Numbered from the stretch's first letter, positions 16,178 through 25,638 are shown. The stretch is DNA of 64,000 nt from Clostridium sp. UBA699 (GCA_002298915.1 DBML01000001.1:1-64000); one strand, 5' to 3'. Program-made: numbers and translations. Notes: generated by a model not told the origin, from the sequence alone.

Positions 16178-17659
16178 TTGTTATATAAGAGCACTAGGGG
16201 AAAAGGGGAACTTGTAACCGCATCGCAGGCCATTGTAAGGGGGATCGCCCAGGACGGAGGGCTGTACGTCCCTCAGGAGATTCCAACGCTGGACAGGACG
16301 CTTGAATCCCTGGGAGGGATGAATTACAGGGAGCTTGCATTCTATATAATGAAGAAGTTCTTCGACGACTTCAGCGACGAGGAGCTAAGGCTTTGCGTTG
16401 ACAGCGCATACGACGAGAAATTCGAAGATCCTCAGATAGCGCCTTTGAACTACAAGGCCGGGGTCCACTTCCTCGAGCTTTACCACGGCAAGACCCTTGC
16501 GTTCAAGGACATGGCCCTCAGCATACTGCCGTACCTCATGAAAACAGCGGCCAGAAAATTGGGCATATCCAAGGAGATAGTGATCCTGACGGCAACCTCG
16601 GGAGACACGGGAAAGGCTGCCCTGGAGGGCTTCGACAGCGTCGAGGGCACCAGGATAATAGTCTTCTATCCCAAGGACGGGGTGAGCGAGATACAGCGCC
16701 GCCAGATGACTGTTCAGGAAGGGGAGAACACGTTCGTTGTAGGCATAGACGGGAACTTCGACGACGCCCAGAGCGGGGTCAAGGAGATCTTCGCAGACGA
16801 GGAGTTCAACAGGCTGCTAGGCGAGAAAGGCTTCATGTTCTCATCGGCAAACTCCATAAACATAGGCAGGCTGGTGCCGCAGATAGTGTACTACGTCTAT
16901 ACTTACGCGCAGCTTCTCAAGGAGGGAAGGATATCCGCTGGAGAAAGCATTAACATAGTTGTGCCAACGGGTAACTTCGGGAACATACTTGCGGCCTACT
17001 ATGCCAAGTGCATGGGGATACCTGTTGGTCAGCTGATATGCGCTTCCAACAAGAACAACGTCCTCGCGGACTTCATGAAGACAGGGGTCTACGACAGGAG
17101 GAGGGAGTTCTTCGTAACAAACTCGCCTTCGATGGACATACTTATCTCGAGCAATCTGGAGAGGTTCCTGTTCGAGATAAGCGGCAGGGATGCCTCTATC
17201 GTTTCAGGCCTCATGGACAGGCTCAGGAGGGAAGGTGTTTACGAGATAAACGCCGACATGAAGGAAAACCTCAAGGTCATATACGGTGGCTTTGCGGACG
17301 AGGCAGAGACCCTCGAGGCCATCAAGAAAGTTTTCGAGATATCTGGCTACGTGATCGACACTCATACGGCGGTAGCGTACGCGGTGTATGAAAGGTATAA
17401 GGAAGAGACTGGAGATATAAGGGCGGCGGTGATAGCTTCTACGGCGAGTCCTTTCAAGTTTCCAAAGAGCATAAACGAGGCTCTTCATTTCTCGGACAGC
17501 GGAGCCACAGAGTTCGAGATGGTCAAGCAGCTCTCGGAGAAGATGGACCTCAGGATACCGAAGGGCATCCAGGGCCTCGACGAAAAAGAGGTTAGGCACA
17601 AGACAACCTGCGCCAAGGAAGAGATGCGTGATGTCATCATGGGTTTTTTGGGTATATAG
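16178..17659 (+). CDS. thrC: Threonine synthase
   Basis: A 493-residue PLP enzyme converting O-phosphohomoserine to threonine. N-terminal signature LYKSTRGKGELVTASQAIVRGIAQDGGLYVP, PLP-lysine motif LAFKDMALSILPYL, and phosphate-binding TATSGDTGKAALEGF. Length matches the long (class 1) threonine synthases. The start is TTG 16178 with GGGGT upstream. It lies in the same direction as hom-thrB-hom but beyond the tRNA/ncRNA unit, so it probably uses a separate promoter; no T-box is visible before it. An imperfect GGAGGGG/CCTCTCC hairpin with five T follows at about 17711-17738. Confidence 0.95.
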   Translation: MLYKSTRGKGELVTASQAIVRGIAQDGGLYVPQEIPTLDRTLESLGGMNYRELAFYIMKKFFDDFSDEELRLCVDSAYDEKFEDPQIAPLNYKAGVHFLELYHGKTLAFKDMALSILPYLMKTAARKLGISKEIVILTATSGDTGKAALEGFDSVEGTRIIVFYPKDGVSEIQRRQMTVQEGENTFVVGIDGNFDDAQSGVKEIFADEEFNRLLGEKGFMFSSANSINIGRLVPQIVYYVYTYAQLLKEGRISAGESINIVVPTGNFGNILAAYYAKCMGIPVGQLICASNKNNVLADFMKTGVYDRRREFFVTNSPSMDILISSNLERFLFEISGRDASIVSGLMDRLRREGVYEINADMKENLKVIYGGFADEAETLEAIKKVFEISGYVIDTHTAVAYAVYERYKEETGDIRAAVIASTASPFKFPKSINEALHFSDSGATEFEMVKQLSEKMDLRIPKGIQGLDEKEVRHKTTCAKEEMRDVIMGFLGI

Positions 17660-17771
17660 CTATAATTGCTCATAGGTCCGGTGCCTCTGCAGCTTCAAAA
17701 GGTTACAAAGTGGAGGGGGTGGCAGCCTCTCCTTTTTCATCTGCTAATATCGATCGGAAGGAGTCATGCGA

Positions 17772-19805
17772 ATGGAAATGTTTATTATAATACTAATCAT
17801 GCTTGCTGCGATAGGCATATCCAACATAATAAACCACATGCTGCCGTTTATACCTGTGCCGCTTATCCAGATTGCGATTGGGATTGTGATAGCGATGGTG
17901 CCCTGGGGATTCGACATAAGACTCGAGCCTGAACTTTTTTTCGTCCTTTTCATTGCACCGCTGCTTTTCAATGATGGGAAAAGGGTTTCAAGAAGGGTGC
18001 TCTGGAACCTCCGAGGGCAGATACTTCTGCTGGCTCTTGGACTTGTCTTCTTGACAGTGCTGGTCATCGGATACATAACCCACTGTCTGATACCATCAAT
18101 ACCGCTCTCGGCCGCTTTTGCCTTGGCTGCAATTCTTTCGCCTACCGACATCGTGGCGGTTGGAGCCATGTCAAGCAGAATAAGCATTCCTGAAAGGGTA
18201 ATGAACATCCTTGAAGGGGAGGGACTCATGAACGACGCGTCGGGGCTTGTTGCCTTCAACTTCGCTGTAGCTGCAACGGTAACAGGGGCTTTTTCCATAG
18301 CGGAAGCAAGCCTGACCTTTATCAAGATAGCCTTAGGCGGCTTCGCTTCCGGAGCGCTGCTCGCATTCCTCATTATAAGGCTGAGAATGCTAATAAGGCG
18401 GCTTGGCATGGAGGACGTGACCTTTCATATGCTGATACAGATACTAACGCCCTTCGTGATATTCATAGCTGCTGAGCATTTTCACCTCTCCGGCATATTG
18501 GCCGTGGTTGCGGCAGGTATTGTTCATGCTGTTGAGCACGATCATGATGAATCGCCCAATATTGAACTGCAGGTCGTATCGCGAAGCACTTGGAACGTGC
18601 TGCTTTATGTGCTGAATGGCCTTGTTTTTATTCTTCTGGGACTTCAGATTCCCGATATATTGAATGAAATATTCATGGATCCGAATTTTAACAATCCAAG
18701 AGTTGTTGGGTACACTTTAGTTATAACAGCTGCGCTGTTCGCAATCCGTTTCGGTTGGATGCTTGCTTCAGGATGGATAAGCTGGAAATTCGGGAAATCA
18801 GAAGAAGACAGACCTGGCCTCAGATCTGCGGCCATAGCCACGATGTCTGGTGTCCGGGGAGCTGTTACGCTCGCAGGTGCATTCTCGATACCTTTCGTGC
18901 TTGACGACGGAGCGGTTTTCCCTGAAAGATCCTTGATCATATTCATAGCGGCAGGTGTAATCCTTGTAACGCTTGCAGCAGCCAGCATTATCCTTCCTGT
19001 CATAACAAGCTCTAAGGATGAGAATGAGGAAGACTACAGAAACCGCATGGAGAGGAATGCCTTGATTTGGACTCATGAGGCGGCCATACGCTCTGTCAGG
19101 GAAGGTATGGATGACGGCAATCGCGAAGCAGCCATGTCTGTTATGTCAAACTACAACCGGACACTGCAGGTTTTGAACACAGAAAAAAGTAATGCGAGTT
19201 CAAAGCAGAACAAGGAAATTGAAACTGCTTTAAGGCTGAGCGCTCTTGAGGCTCAGCATGAATACGTTGAAAGGCTTGTCGGAGAAAAAAAGATCGATAA
19301 AGAGACTGCGCTGACAGCCCAGTCGCATATAAGACGAATGGAGGCGGCTGTAACAAATCGTCCTAAATTCAGGCTGCTTGTCGCATGGCTTCTGATCAAA
19401 AATTTCTTTTACCATGCAACGCATGTCTTTATGCCTGAGAATATTGAAAGAGCCAAATGGTTGAGCAACAAAAACAAGAAACTCATCCGCATCAAGCTGA
19501 AGCTAGGAAGAGAGGCGATTGGGGTTCTTAAAAGCGGAATCACACCCGAAAACAAAGATGTATCCTATATAATCATAGGTGAGTACAATGACCTGATTAC
19601 CAAGATAAAGTCAGGAAGGGATGAAGATTACTCACAGGCATTCACCAGGTTGGAGAGGGAGCTTCAGGAGCAGGCATTTCAGGCGGAGCGCGACGAGTTG
19701 CAGAGGCTTTACAAAAACGGAAAGATTACTAAGGAAGTTACGCGGAAAATCCGGAGTAAGATCAATATTCGGGAAGCGTATTTCATGGAAGAGAATCCGC
19801 TTTAA
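17772..19805 (+). CDS. Na+/H+ antiporter, CPA1 (NhaP-like) family
   Basis: A 677-residue membrane protein that exchanges cytosolic Na+ (or K+) for H+. About twelve hydrophobic segments occupy residues 1-415. The family signature is FALAAILSPTDIVAVGAMS and LEGEGLMNDASGLVAFNFAV, with a later MSGVRGAVTLAGAFSIPF. The roughly 260-residue cytosolic tail is charged and helical, as in the YjcE-type subfamily. ATG 17772 is better spaced from AAGGAG than the ATG at 17766. Codon use is less AGG-biased than in thrC. It is apparently monocistronic. Confidence 0.9.
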   Translation: MEMFIIILIMLAAIGISNIINHMLPFIPVPLIQIAIGIVIAMVPWGFDIRLEPELFFVLFIAPLLFNDGKRVSRRVLWNLRGQILLLALGLVFLTVLVIGYITHCLIPSIPLSAAFALAAILSPTDIVAVGAMSSRISIPERVMNILEGEGLMNDASGLVAFNFAVAATVTGAFSIAEASLTFIKIALGGFASGALLAFLIIRLRMLIRRLGMEDVTFHMLIQILTPFVIFIAAEHFHLSGILAVVAAGIVHAVEHDHDESPNIELQVVSRSTWNVLLYVLNGLVFILLGLQIPDILNEIFMDPNFNNPRVVGYTLVITAALFAIRFGWMLASGWISWKFGKSEEDRPGLRSAAIATMSGVRGAVTLAGAFSIPFVLDDGAVFPERSLIIFIAAGVILVTLAAASIILPVITSSKDENEEDYRNRMERNALIWTHEAAIRSVREGMDDGNREAAMSVMSNYNRTLQVLNTEKSNASSKQNKEIETALRLSALEAQHEYVERLVGEKKIDKETALTAQSHIRRMEAAVTNRPKFRLLVAWLLIKNFFYHATHVFMPENIERAKWLSNKNKKLIRIKLKLGREAIGVLKSGITPENKDVSYIIIGEYNDLITKIKSGRDEDYSQAFTRLERELQEQAFQAERDELQRLYKNGKITKEVTRKIRSKINIREAYFMEENPL

Positions 19806-19894
19806 CATTAATTATTGAAATCTGGGGAGCCATATAATATAGTATATAGGTCAGGCAACCCTGAAATAACAGCTGAAAACGGAGGAAATACATT

Positions 19895-20233
19895 ATGCCA
19901 GAAATGCCGAATTGCCCTAAGTGCAATTCCGAGTACACCTACGAGGACAGGGGGCTCTTCGTATGCCCTGAATGCGGACATGAGTGGAGCGCTGACGCAG
20001 CAGCAAGCTCCGAAGAAGGCCTCGTGGTCAAGGATGCGAACGGGAATCTGCTTAGCGACGGGGACACAGTCACTGTCATAAAGGACCTGAAAGTGAAGGG
20101 CAGCTCCTCTTCCATCAAGATGGGCACCAAGGTCAAAAACATCAGGCTGGTTGAGGGAGACCACAACATCGACTGCAAGATTGACGGCTTCGGTGCAATG
20201 AAGCTTAAATCCGAATTCGTAAAAAAAGCATAA
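19895..20233 (+). CDS. PhnA/YjdM-type zinc-ribbon protein
   Basis: A 112-residue protein. An N-terminal zinc ribbon (CPKC at residues 7-10 and CPEC at about 25-28) is followed by the PhnA C-terminal domain (VVKDANGNLLSDGDTVTVIKDLKVKGSS---KMGTKVKNIRL---DHNIDCKIDGFG). The family was once linked to phosphonate use, but that role is not established and no phosphonate genes are nearby. Strong GGAGG before ATG 19895. Followed by a terminator. Confidence 0.9.
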   Translation: MPEMPNCPKCNSEYTYEDRGLFVCPECGHEWSADAAASSEEGLVVKDANGNLLSDGDTVTVIKDLKVKGSSSSIKMGTKVKNIRLVEGDHNIDCKIDGFGAMKLKSEFVKKA

Positions 20234-20242
20234 GGAAACCGA

Positions 20243-20286
20243 GGGCGCATTGGGAACCGGAAACCGGTTTCGGGGCGTCCTTTTTC
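20243..20286 (+). terminator. Intrinsic terminator after phnA-like gene
   Basis: An imperfect long hairpin centred on GGGAACCGG-AAA-CCGGTTTC with outer arms GGGCGC/GGCGTCC, then five T. Confidence 0.7.
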
Positions 20287-20435
20287 TCTGCCTCCCTGCA
20301 AAAGATCAGCAACACTTAATTCGAACATTCCCTGAGAGCCCCAGCATGGATAATCTGCATCGGCTGCGCAAAAATTTGTTCGATTAAAAAAGGAAAATCA
20401 CCACTCCATGTAGAATTTACCCTTGAGGTGTTTTT

Positions 20436-20954
20436 ATGTTGGAGGCAAGTTTTGATTTTGATGATATAGAAATAACGAATATACTGAGGGAGGACCTTCC
20501 GTCAATCGCCAGGAAAGCTGAAGAGGACAAGCATTTCAGCATCGCACGGCTGGACGAGAGATTCCTGGAAAGCTATCTGAGCGAATGCGAGTACTTTCTC
20601 AAGATCCTAAAGGGAGGTTCCCTGATAGGGCTTGTCAAGGGTAGGGTGGAGTTCAAAAACCCTAATGAGGCGTGGATATGGTTCTACTATATTGAAGAAC
20701 GGTTTGACGGTTCGGGGCTCGCTGCCGAAATAGCCCGGCAGCTCTTGGGATACATGAAGGAGGAGTACCTGGTTAAGGACTTCTACATCAGGGTTCCTAT
20801 GGATGACCTCAAGGCCATAAAGTTCTGGAAAGGCATGGGCTTCAAAACCCTGAGAGCTGTAAAGGACTTCTACTTCATAGACGGGCAGAACATCGACATG
20901 CTCATCCTGGAAAACAAAAACGTGAAATCCGTTGCAAAAAGAAAAACCCTATAG
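20436..20954 (+). CDS. GNAT family acetyltransferase
   Basis: A 172-residue protein with a GNAT pattern: an N-terminal ITNILREDLPSIARKAEED segment, a central strand GGSLIGLVKGRVEF, a WIWFYYIEERFDGSGLAAEIARQLLGYMKEE segment at the acetyl-CoA loop position, and the terminal VPMDDLKAIKFWKGMGFKTLRAVKDFYF typical of N-acetyltransferases. The Q/RxxGxG/A loop is weak (FDGSGLA). The substrate is unknown. ATG 20436 has GAGGTG upstream. It ends in a terminator shared with the opposing TerC-like gene. Confidence 0.75.
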   Translation: MLEASFDFDDIEITNILREDLPSIARKAEEDKHFSIARLDERFLESYLSECEYFLKILKGGSLIGLVKGRVEFKNPNEAWIWFYYIEERFDGSGLAAEIARQLLGYMKEEYLVKDFYIRVPMDDLKAIKFWKGMGFKTLRAVKDFYFIDGQNIDMLILENKNVKSVAKRKTL

Positions 20955-20990
20955 AGCAGCCTTTCGGAGGCTGGTCTATAGGGTTTTTTT
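20942..20990. terminator. Bidirectional terminator
   Basis: AAAAACCCTATAGA and TCTATAGGGTTTTTTT form a long perfect stem around an inner CAGCC/GGCTG hairpin. It serves the + strand acetyltransferase and the - strand TerC-like gene. Confidence 0.92.
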
Positions 20991-20991
20991 A

Positions 20992-21915
20992 TTATGCCGC
21001 GTCCTGTTTAAGCTGAAGCCTCGACTTTATGAAGAAGAAGCCTATTATCAGTATCGTGACTACAGGAGACACAAACTCGGGCACCGATATGTGGAAGCCT
21101 TCCAGGAGCATCACGGTTCCGAGCACCAGAACGGAATACATTGCACCGTTCTTGAGGTAGACGTATTTCTTGATCTTCTCTATGCTTCCCATGGTGAGCT
21201 GCCTCACCACGATCGCTCCAAGGCCGTTGCCCAGTATGATCAGCGGTATGGAGGTGGTGAAGGCGAACGCTCCGAGGACGCCGTCTATGGAGAAGGTAGT
21301 GTCGATTATTTCCAGGTAAAGTATCTTGCTGACATCCGACAGGCCTCCGGGGTTGCTCAGAAGCCTGGCTTCGTTCTGGGCAGCGTTCTGCTTGAAGCCG
21401 TCGGTGATGAAGAAGGCGGAGGAGCCGATGACAGCCGAAAGTGCCAGCAGCGGGTCGGAATCAAGCGAAAACTTCACGATGACCGCTATCAGTATGGAAG
21501 ATATGGCGTAGAACCATACGCCGTTCTTAAGGAAGAAGCCTTCGCCGGGCAGGCCGAGGTGCTTGTCCTCCATGAAGAGCCAATGCAGGAAAAGCAGCAC
21601 AAGGAACACGCCGCCTCCGAGCATGAGCATAGGGGTCGACCTCTCTATCGAAGCGATGACGCCGGGGTCGTTAGAGAATGTTGCGGTGAGTGCTCCCAGA
21701 GGCCCGAGGGACGGATTGGTGGCCCAGATGATAGCCCATGGCAGCAGCCCCCTCACGACGAAAACAGCGAATATGATTCCGTAAAGCAGGAACCACTTCC
21801 TCGCTTTTTCCGACATGGTGGAAAGAACTTCCGCGTTTATAACAGCGTTGTCGATGCTGGAGACTACTTCGAAAACGCACAGGCCGATAACGGCTAGTAT
21901 CATAGTCAAAATCAT
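20992..21915 (-). CDS. TerC/DUF475-like integral membrane protein
   Basis: A 307-residue protein with about eight membrane segments. The N-terminal motif FEVVSSIDNAVINAEVLS, with an aspartate in a membrane segment, and the second-half EIIDTTFSIDGVLGAFAFTT are the paired acidic repeats of the TerC superfamily. The extra central part (LLFLHWLFMEDKHLG---GVWFYAISSILIAVIV) fits the DUF475 branch. Members export metal ions such as Mn2+ or Ca2+; the ion here is unknown. GAAAGGAGA precedes the start. No yybP-ykoY manganese riboswitch is visible upstream. Confidence 0.8.
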   Translation of the reverse strand: MILTMILAVIGLCVFEVVSSIDNAVINAEVLSTMSEKARKWFLLYGIIFAVFVVRGLLPWAIIWATNPSLGPLGALTATFSNDPGVIASIERSTPMLMLGGGVFLVLLFLHWLFMEDKHLGLPGEGFFLKNGVWFYAISSILIAVIVKFSLDSDPLLALSAVIGSSAFFITDGFKQNAAQNEARLLSNPGGLSDVSKILYLEIIDTTFSIDGVLGAFAFTTSIPLIILGNGLGAIVVRQLTMGSIEKIKKYVYLKNGAMYSVLVLGTVMLLEGFHISVPEFVSPVVTILIIGFFFIKSRLQLKQDAA

Positions 21916-22059
21916 TTTAGCATTTCTCCTTTCGTATACAGTATTAATTACTGCATAATATATTATACATTATTCTGGGCGCAAATCAAGGATTTTATTT
22001 ATTTTGCTAAATGTTATATACTAGAAGTAAGTATATATAATCGGAGAAAAGGGGTGTAG

Positions 22060-22491
22060 ATGTTGGAAAATGCTCTGAAAATGATAAAGGAAAACAATTT
22101 TTGCGTTCTTTCGACCAGCAGAGACAATCGGCCGAACAGTTCCCTGATGCAGTACGTGAGCAGCGAAACAGGGGCGGAAATATACATGCTGACCATGAAG
22201 GGCAGCACGAAATACGGCAATATCTTGAACAACCCTCATGTAAGCCTGCTCGTTGACACAAGGGCGGAAGCCCCAGGGGAAAACCGGGATATCAAGGCGC
22301 TGACTGCCTATGGCCGAGCAGGGATCGTTACAGATAAATATGAAGAGGAAATGCTGAAAGAAAGGCTTGTCAAGTTGAATCCTGGCCTGTCGGTGATTTC
22401 CGAAAGCCCGGAATCCTGCGTAGTCAGGGTTGAGGTTGAGAGCTTCCTCCTGCTTGAAGGGGTGAATGAAAGCATATACGGCAAAATATAG
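22060..22491 (+). CDS. Pyridoxamine 5'-phosphate oxidase family protein
   Basis: A 143-residue split-barrel flavoprotein-type protein: ALKMIKENNFCVLSTSRDNRPNSSLMQYVSSETGAEIYMLTMKGSTKYGNILNNPHVSLLVDTR is the standard N-terminal pattern. Such short members usually bind FMN or F420/heme-like cofactors and reduce or sequester small molecules; true vitamin B6 synthesis is unlikely. ATG 22060 has AAAAGGGGTG upstream. It is followed after 19 bases by a thioesterase gene, so the two are probably co-transcribed. Confidence 0.8.
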   Translation: MLENALKMIKENNFCVLSTSRDNRPNSSLMQYVSSETGAEIYMLTMKGSTKYGNILNNPHVSLLVDTRAEAPGENRDIKALTAYGRAGIVTDKYEEEMLKERLVKLNPGLSVISESPESCVVRVEVESFLLLEGVNESIYGKI

Positions 22492-22510
22492 CTCTGTTTG
22501 AGGGGGAAAT

Positions 22511-22957
22511 ATGGACAAACATGAATTTGAAAAATTCCTGCACGAAAAAATACCGGCGACAAAAGCCATGAAGGTGAAGGTCGCAGAGTTCGGCCCTTCA
22601 AAGGTTAGGCTTGAGGCTGAGCTGGAGCCGAACGTGAACGACAAGGGCACCGCCTTCGGGGGGAGCATCAGCAGCCTCATGACTCTCTGCGGCTGGTCCA
22701 TGATGTTCAGCCTCATGGCAGGAAGGGATCCGGGCGCACAGATAGTAGTCAGCAGAAGCTCAATGAGGTACATCGCGCCCATAAAGGGGGACTTCGCGGC
22801 GGTGTGCAGCCTTCCGGAGGACAGGGACGTTTCGGCGTTCCTGGAGGCATACAAAGACAGGAAAAAAGCCAGGCTCAGCCTCAAGGTTCGCTGCTTTTCT
22901 GAAGGAGAACTTGCAGCCGATTACGATGGGCAGTACGTCGCATACGCAGTTTCCTGA
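22511..22957 (+). CDS. YiiD C-terminal-type hotdog thioesterase
   Basis: A 148-residue single hotdog domain. The pattern NDKGTAFGGSISSLMTLCGWSMMFSLM is the central helix and preceding loop of the YiiD_C/PF09500 thioesterases, followed by VSRSSMRYIAPIKGDF. Predicted to hydrolyse an acyl-CoA or acyl-carrier thioester of unknown identity. GAGGGGG lies before ATG 22511. In E. coli the domain is fused to an acetyltransferase; here it stands alone after the flavoprotein gene. Confidence 0.75.
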   Translation: MDKHEFEKFLHEKIPATKAMKVKVAEFGPSKVRLEAELEPNVNDKGTAFGGSISSLMTLCGWSMMFSLMAGRDPGAQIVVSRSSMRYIAPIKGDFAAVCSLPEDRDVSAFLEAYKDRKKARLSLKVRCFSEGELAADYDGQYVAYAVS

Positions 22958-23053
22958 TATATTAAAATTTTATAAACAGACCCATATTCACTTGTCTATG
23001 AATATTTTAAATGTTAAACTATATAGGATGTAATGTTAAGGTGGGGATATATT

Positions 23054-23314
23054 GTGAAGGTCTCGGCAAATGGGAAAGGCTTCATGTGGTTCATCATAAT
23101 ATTGGGCGCTGTCAGTGGGAGCATCATCGGCGAAATTGCCGGGAACAGCATCAGCTGGTTGTCCATCCTGAAGGCCTCCTATTCAATAGGTACCCAGGCA
23201 CCTCTGGTACTTGACCTTAAGGTGCTGGTGCTTACATTAGGTCTGAATTTAAAAATAAATATTATGGCTATAATCGGGACGGTTCTGGCAATAATATTAT
23301 ACAAGAGATACTAG
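23054..23314 (+). CDS. DUF4321 membrane protein
   Basis: An 86-residue protein with two membrane segments (residues about 10-32 and 62-82) separated by a loop that places LVLDLKVLVLTLGLNLKINI before the second helix, as in DUF4321. GTG 23054 follows AAGGTGGGG at correct spacing; an ATG at 23033 lies upstream of that site. The family is usually encoded next to maf in Clostridia, exactly as here (10 bases apart). Function unknown. Confidence 0.75.
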   Translation: MKVSANGKGFMWFIIILGAVSGSIIGEIAGNSISWLSILKASYSIGTQAPLVLDLKVLVLTLGLNLKINIMAIIGTVLAIILYKRY

Positions 23315-23324
23315 GAGTGATTCG

Positions 23325-23900
23325 GTGAATGTCGTTTTAGCCTCAGCTTCAGCCAGAAGGCAGGAACTGCTCAGAAGGCTGGTTGAGGAATTCAAGATAA
23401 TAGTGAGTGATTTCGACGAGAACTCAGTCCGGTTCGGCGGCGACTGCCCGTCCTATGTCATGGAGATAGCCCTGGGCAAAGCCAGGGACGTAGCCTGCAG
23501 CCTGGATGAAGAATCTCTTGTGATAGGTTGCGACACAATAGTGGCCTACGAAGGCACAGTGCTTGGAAAGCCTGTAGACAGGGAAGACGCTTTTTCCATG
23601 CTCAGTATGCTGAGCGGAAAGCGGCATCAGGTGTACTCGGGCATCGCACTGATAGACACAGCCACCGGCAGGGTAGGGACAGACTTCGCAGTAACGGAGG
23701 TCAAGTTCGAACACTTGACAGAGGCTGAAATCTGGAAGTACATCGACAGCGGGGAGCCTATGGACAAGGCTGGAGCATACGGCATACAGGGGCACGGCGG
23801 GGTTTTCGTAGAGGAGATCTGCGGCTGCTACTACAACGTCGTAGGGCTTCCGCTAAACAAGCTTAACAAGTTGATAAAGGGGATAGGGGTAAATCTTTAA
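23325..23900 (+). CDS. maf: Maf nucleotide pyrophosphatase
   Basis: A 191-residue protein with the Maf start LASASARRQELLRRL, the ALGKARDVA helix, the catalytic GCDTIVAYEG strand, LGKPVDREDAFSMLSMLSGKRHQVYSGIAL and the closing DKAGAYGIQGHGGVFVEEICGCYYNVVGLPL. Maf proteins hydrolyse non-canonical (often methylated) nucleotides to monophosphates and are linked to septum control in Bacillus. GTG 23325 has AGGAGTG upstream. It leads the maf-radC-mreBCD-mrdA-minCDE cluster. Confidence 0.92.
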   Translation: MNVVLASASARRQELLRRLVEEFKIIVSDFDENSVRFGGDCPSYVMEIALGKARDVACSLDEESLVIGCDTIVAYEGTVLGKPVDREDAFSMLSMLSGKRHQVYSGIALIDTATGRVGTDFAVTEVKFEHLTEAEIWKYIDSGEPMDKAGAYGIQGHGGVFVEEICGCYYNVVGLPLNKLNKLIKGIGVNL

Positions 23901-23913
23901 AGAGGTGATGCAA

Positions 23914-24600
23914 ATGGAAAAATCACTGACAATTATGGATTTGCCTGAAAATGAAAGGCCAAGGGAGAGGCTGTTCAGGTACGGCGCAGACACGCTGTCG
24001 AACGCGGAGCTCCTGGCGATAATACTCAGAACGGGGACAAAACAGGAGAACATAGTGACCCTGAGCAACAACCTTATAAAGGAAAGCGGAGGGCTTAACG
24101 GACTTCTCAGTATGACGCTAGACGAGTTCATGAACCTTCACGGCATAGGAAGGGCTAAGGCGGCTCAACTTGTTGCGCTTTCTGAACTATCCAAGAGGTT
24201 CCGCTCGTTCAGGTCAGGCGATACCTTCAAAATAACGCAGCCAAGGGATGCTGCGGATTTTGTCATGGAAGACATGAGGAATCTGAGCGTGGAGCACCTC
24301 CGGGTTATCATGCTCAACACGAAGAACGTCGTGATATCAACAAGCGATGTTTCGGTGGGAAGCCTCAACTCCTCAATTGTCCATCCAAGGGAAGTGTTCT
24401 GCGAAGCAATAAAGAAGCGCAGCGCTTCGATCATAATTTGCCATAATCACCCATCCGGCGATCCTACTCCCAGCGGCGAGGATATTAGCATAACCAAACG
24501 GCTGAAGGAGTGCGGAAAGATTATAGGGATAGAAATGCTTGACCACCTTATAATAGGGGACGGTGTGTTCATAAGCCTTAAGGAAAAAGGGATTTTGTAA
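23914..24600 (+). CDS. radC: RadC family JAB/MPN protein
   Basis: A 228-residue protein. The N-terminal helix-hairpin-helix (LLAIILRTGTKQENIV---LHGIGRAKAAQLVAL) is followed by an MPN/JAB domain with the JAMM zinc motif CHNHPSGDPTPSGEDISIT and the fixed EHLRVIMLNTKN. The true activity of RadC is unsettled; a primary repair role has been questioned. ATG 23914 is chosen because GAGGTGATG is its ribosome binding site. radC between maf and mreB is the standard Firmicutes order. Confidence 0.92.
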   Translation: MEKSLTIMDLPENERPRERLFRYGADTLSNAELLAIILRTGTKQENIVTLSNNLIKESGGLNGLLSMTLDEFMNLHGIGRAKAAQLVALSELSKRFRSFRSGDTFKITQPRDAADFVMEDMRNLSVEHLRVIMLNTKNVVISTSDVSVGSLNSSIVHPREVFCEAIKKRSASIIICHNHPSGDPTPSGEDISITKRLKECGKIIGIEMLDHLIIGDGVFISLKEKGIL

Positions 24601-24618
24601 TATCGAAAGGAGAAAAAG

Positions 24619-25635
24619 ATGAGATTATTCGGAATGTCAAAAGATTTGGGAATCGATTTGGGAACAGCTAACACGTTGATATATGTAAAGGGAGAGGGCA
24701 TAGTGCTGAGGGAGCCTTCAGTCGTTGCCATCAACAGCGATACAAAGAAAGTGCTTGCAGTAGGAACTGAAGCGAAGGAGATGATAGGAAGAACTCCTGG
24801 AAACATAGTAGCTATCAGACCGCTCAAGGACGGAGTCATAGCGGACTTCGACGTTACCCAGACAATGTTGAAGAAATTCATCGAAAAGGTGAGCCACAAA
24901 GGTTCATTCACAAGCCCTAGGATTGTTGTATGCTATCCTTCAGGGATAACCGAAGTTGAAAAAAGGGCCATCGATGAAGCTACAAAGCAGGCCGGAGCGA
25001 GGGATGTCCTTCTCCTCGAGGAGCCTATGGCAGCTGCAATCGGATCGGGACTGCCGGTCAACGAGCCTACAGGAAGCATGATAGTAGACATCGGGGGAGG
25101 AACAACGGAGGTCGCCATAATATCCCTCGGCGGAATAGTTACTGCCAAGTCACTCAGGGTGGCCGGCGACGATTTCGACCAGGCGATAATATCATACATT
25201 AAGAAGGAATACAGCCTCATGGTCGGAGAGAGAACAGCCGAGAAAGTTAAGCTCGAGCTTGGATCAGCATACGACCTCGGCGAAGAGAACACCATGGAGA
25301 TCAGAGGCAGGGACCTGATAACAGGACTGCCAAAGGTAGTATTGATCAAAGAGAGCGAAATCAGGGAAGCCCTTAGAGAACCTGTAAACGCAATAATCGA
25401 AGCCATAAAGACGACCCTTGAGAAGACTCCGCCTGAGCTTGCATCCGACATAATCGACAAAGGGATAACCCTTGCAGGAGGAGGAGCGATGCTGAGGGGG
25501 CTCGACAAGCTGATAACAGCGGAGACCCACATGCCTGTCCACATAGCAGAGTCACCTCTTGACTGCGTGGCTTTGGGAGCAGGAAAAGCCCTTGATACCC
25601 TTGAAAAAGTGGTTTCAAAGCCTAAAAGGAAATAA
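24619..25635 (+). CDS. mreB: Rod shape-determining protein MreB
   Basis: A 338-residue bacterial actin. Phosphate-binding and adenosine motifs are KDLGIDLGTANTLIYVKGEG, VVCYPSGITEVEKRA, EEPMAAAIGSGLP, MIVDIGGGTTEVAIISLGG and GITLAGGGAMLRGLDKLI. It polymerises under the membrane and guides side-wall peptidoglycan synthesis with MreC, MreD, RodA and PBP2, all encoded here. AAAGGAG precedes ATG 24619. The N-terminal MRLFGMSKDL fits the short amphipathic anchor seen in Gram-positive MreB. Confidence 0.96.
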   Translation: MRLFGMSKDLGIDLGTANTLIYVKGEGIVLREPSVVAINSDTKKVLAVGTEAKEMIGRTPGNIVAIRPLKDGVIADFDVTQTMLKKFIEKVSHKGSFTSPRIVVCYPSGITEVEKRAIDEATKQAGARDVLLLEEPMAAAIGSGLPVNEPTGSMIVDIGGGTTEVAIISLGGIVTAKSLRVAGDDFDQAIISYIKKEYSLMVGERTAEKVKLELGSAYDLGEENTMEIRGRDLITGLPKVVLIKESEIREALREPVNAIIEAIKTTLEKTPPELASDIIDKGITLAGGGAMLRGLDKLITAETHMPVHIAESPLDCVALGAGKALDTLEKVVSKPKRK

Positions 25636-25638
25636 GCC

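Noticed and set aside
20932..21897. Long + strand open frame of 321 codons
   Set aside because: It is antisense to the TerC-like gene, has an implausible charged composition and no ribosome binding site.
21916..22059. yybP-ykoY manganese riboswitch upstream of the TerC-like gene
   Set aside because: I looked for the conserved loops; the sequence is AT-rich without them.
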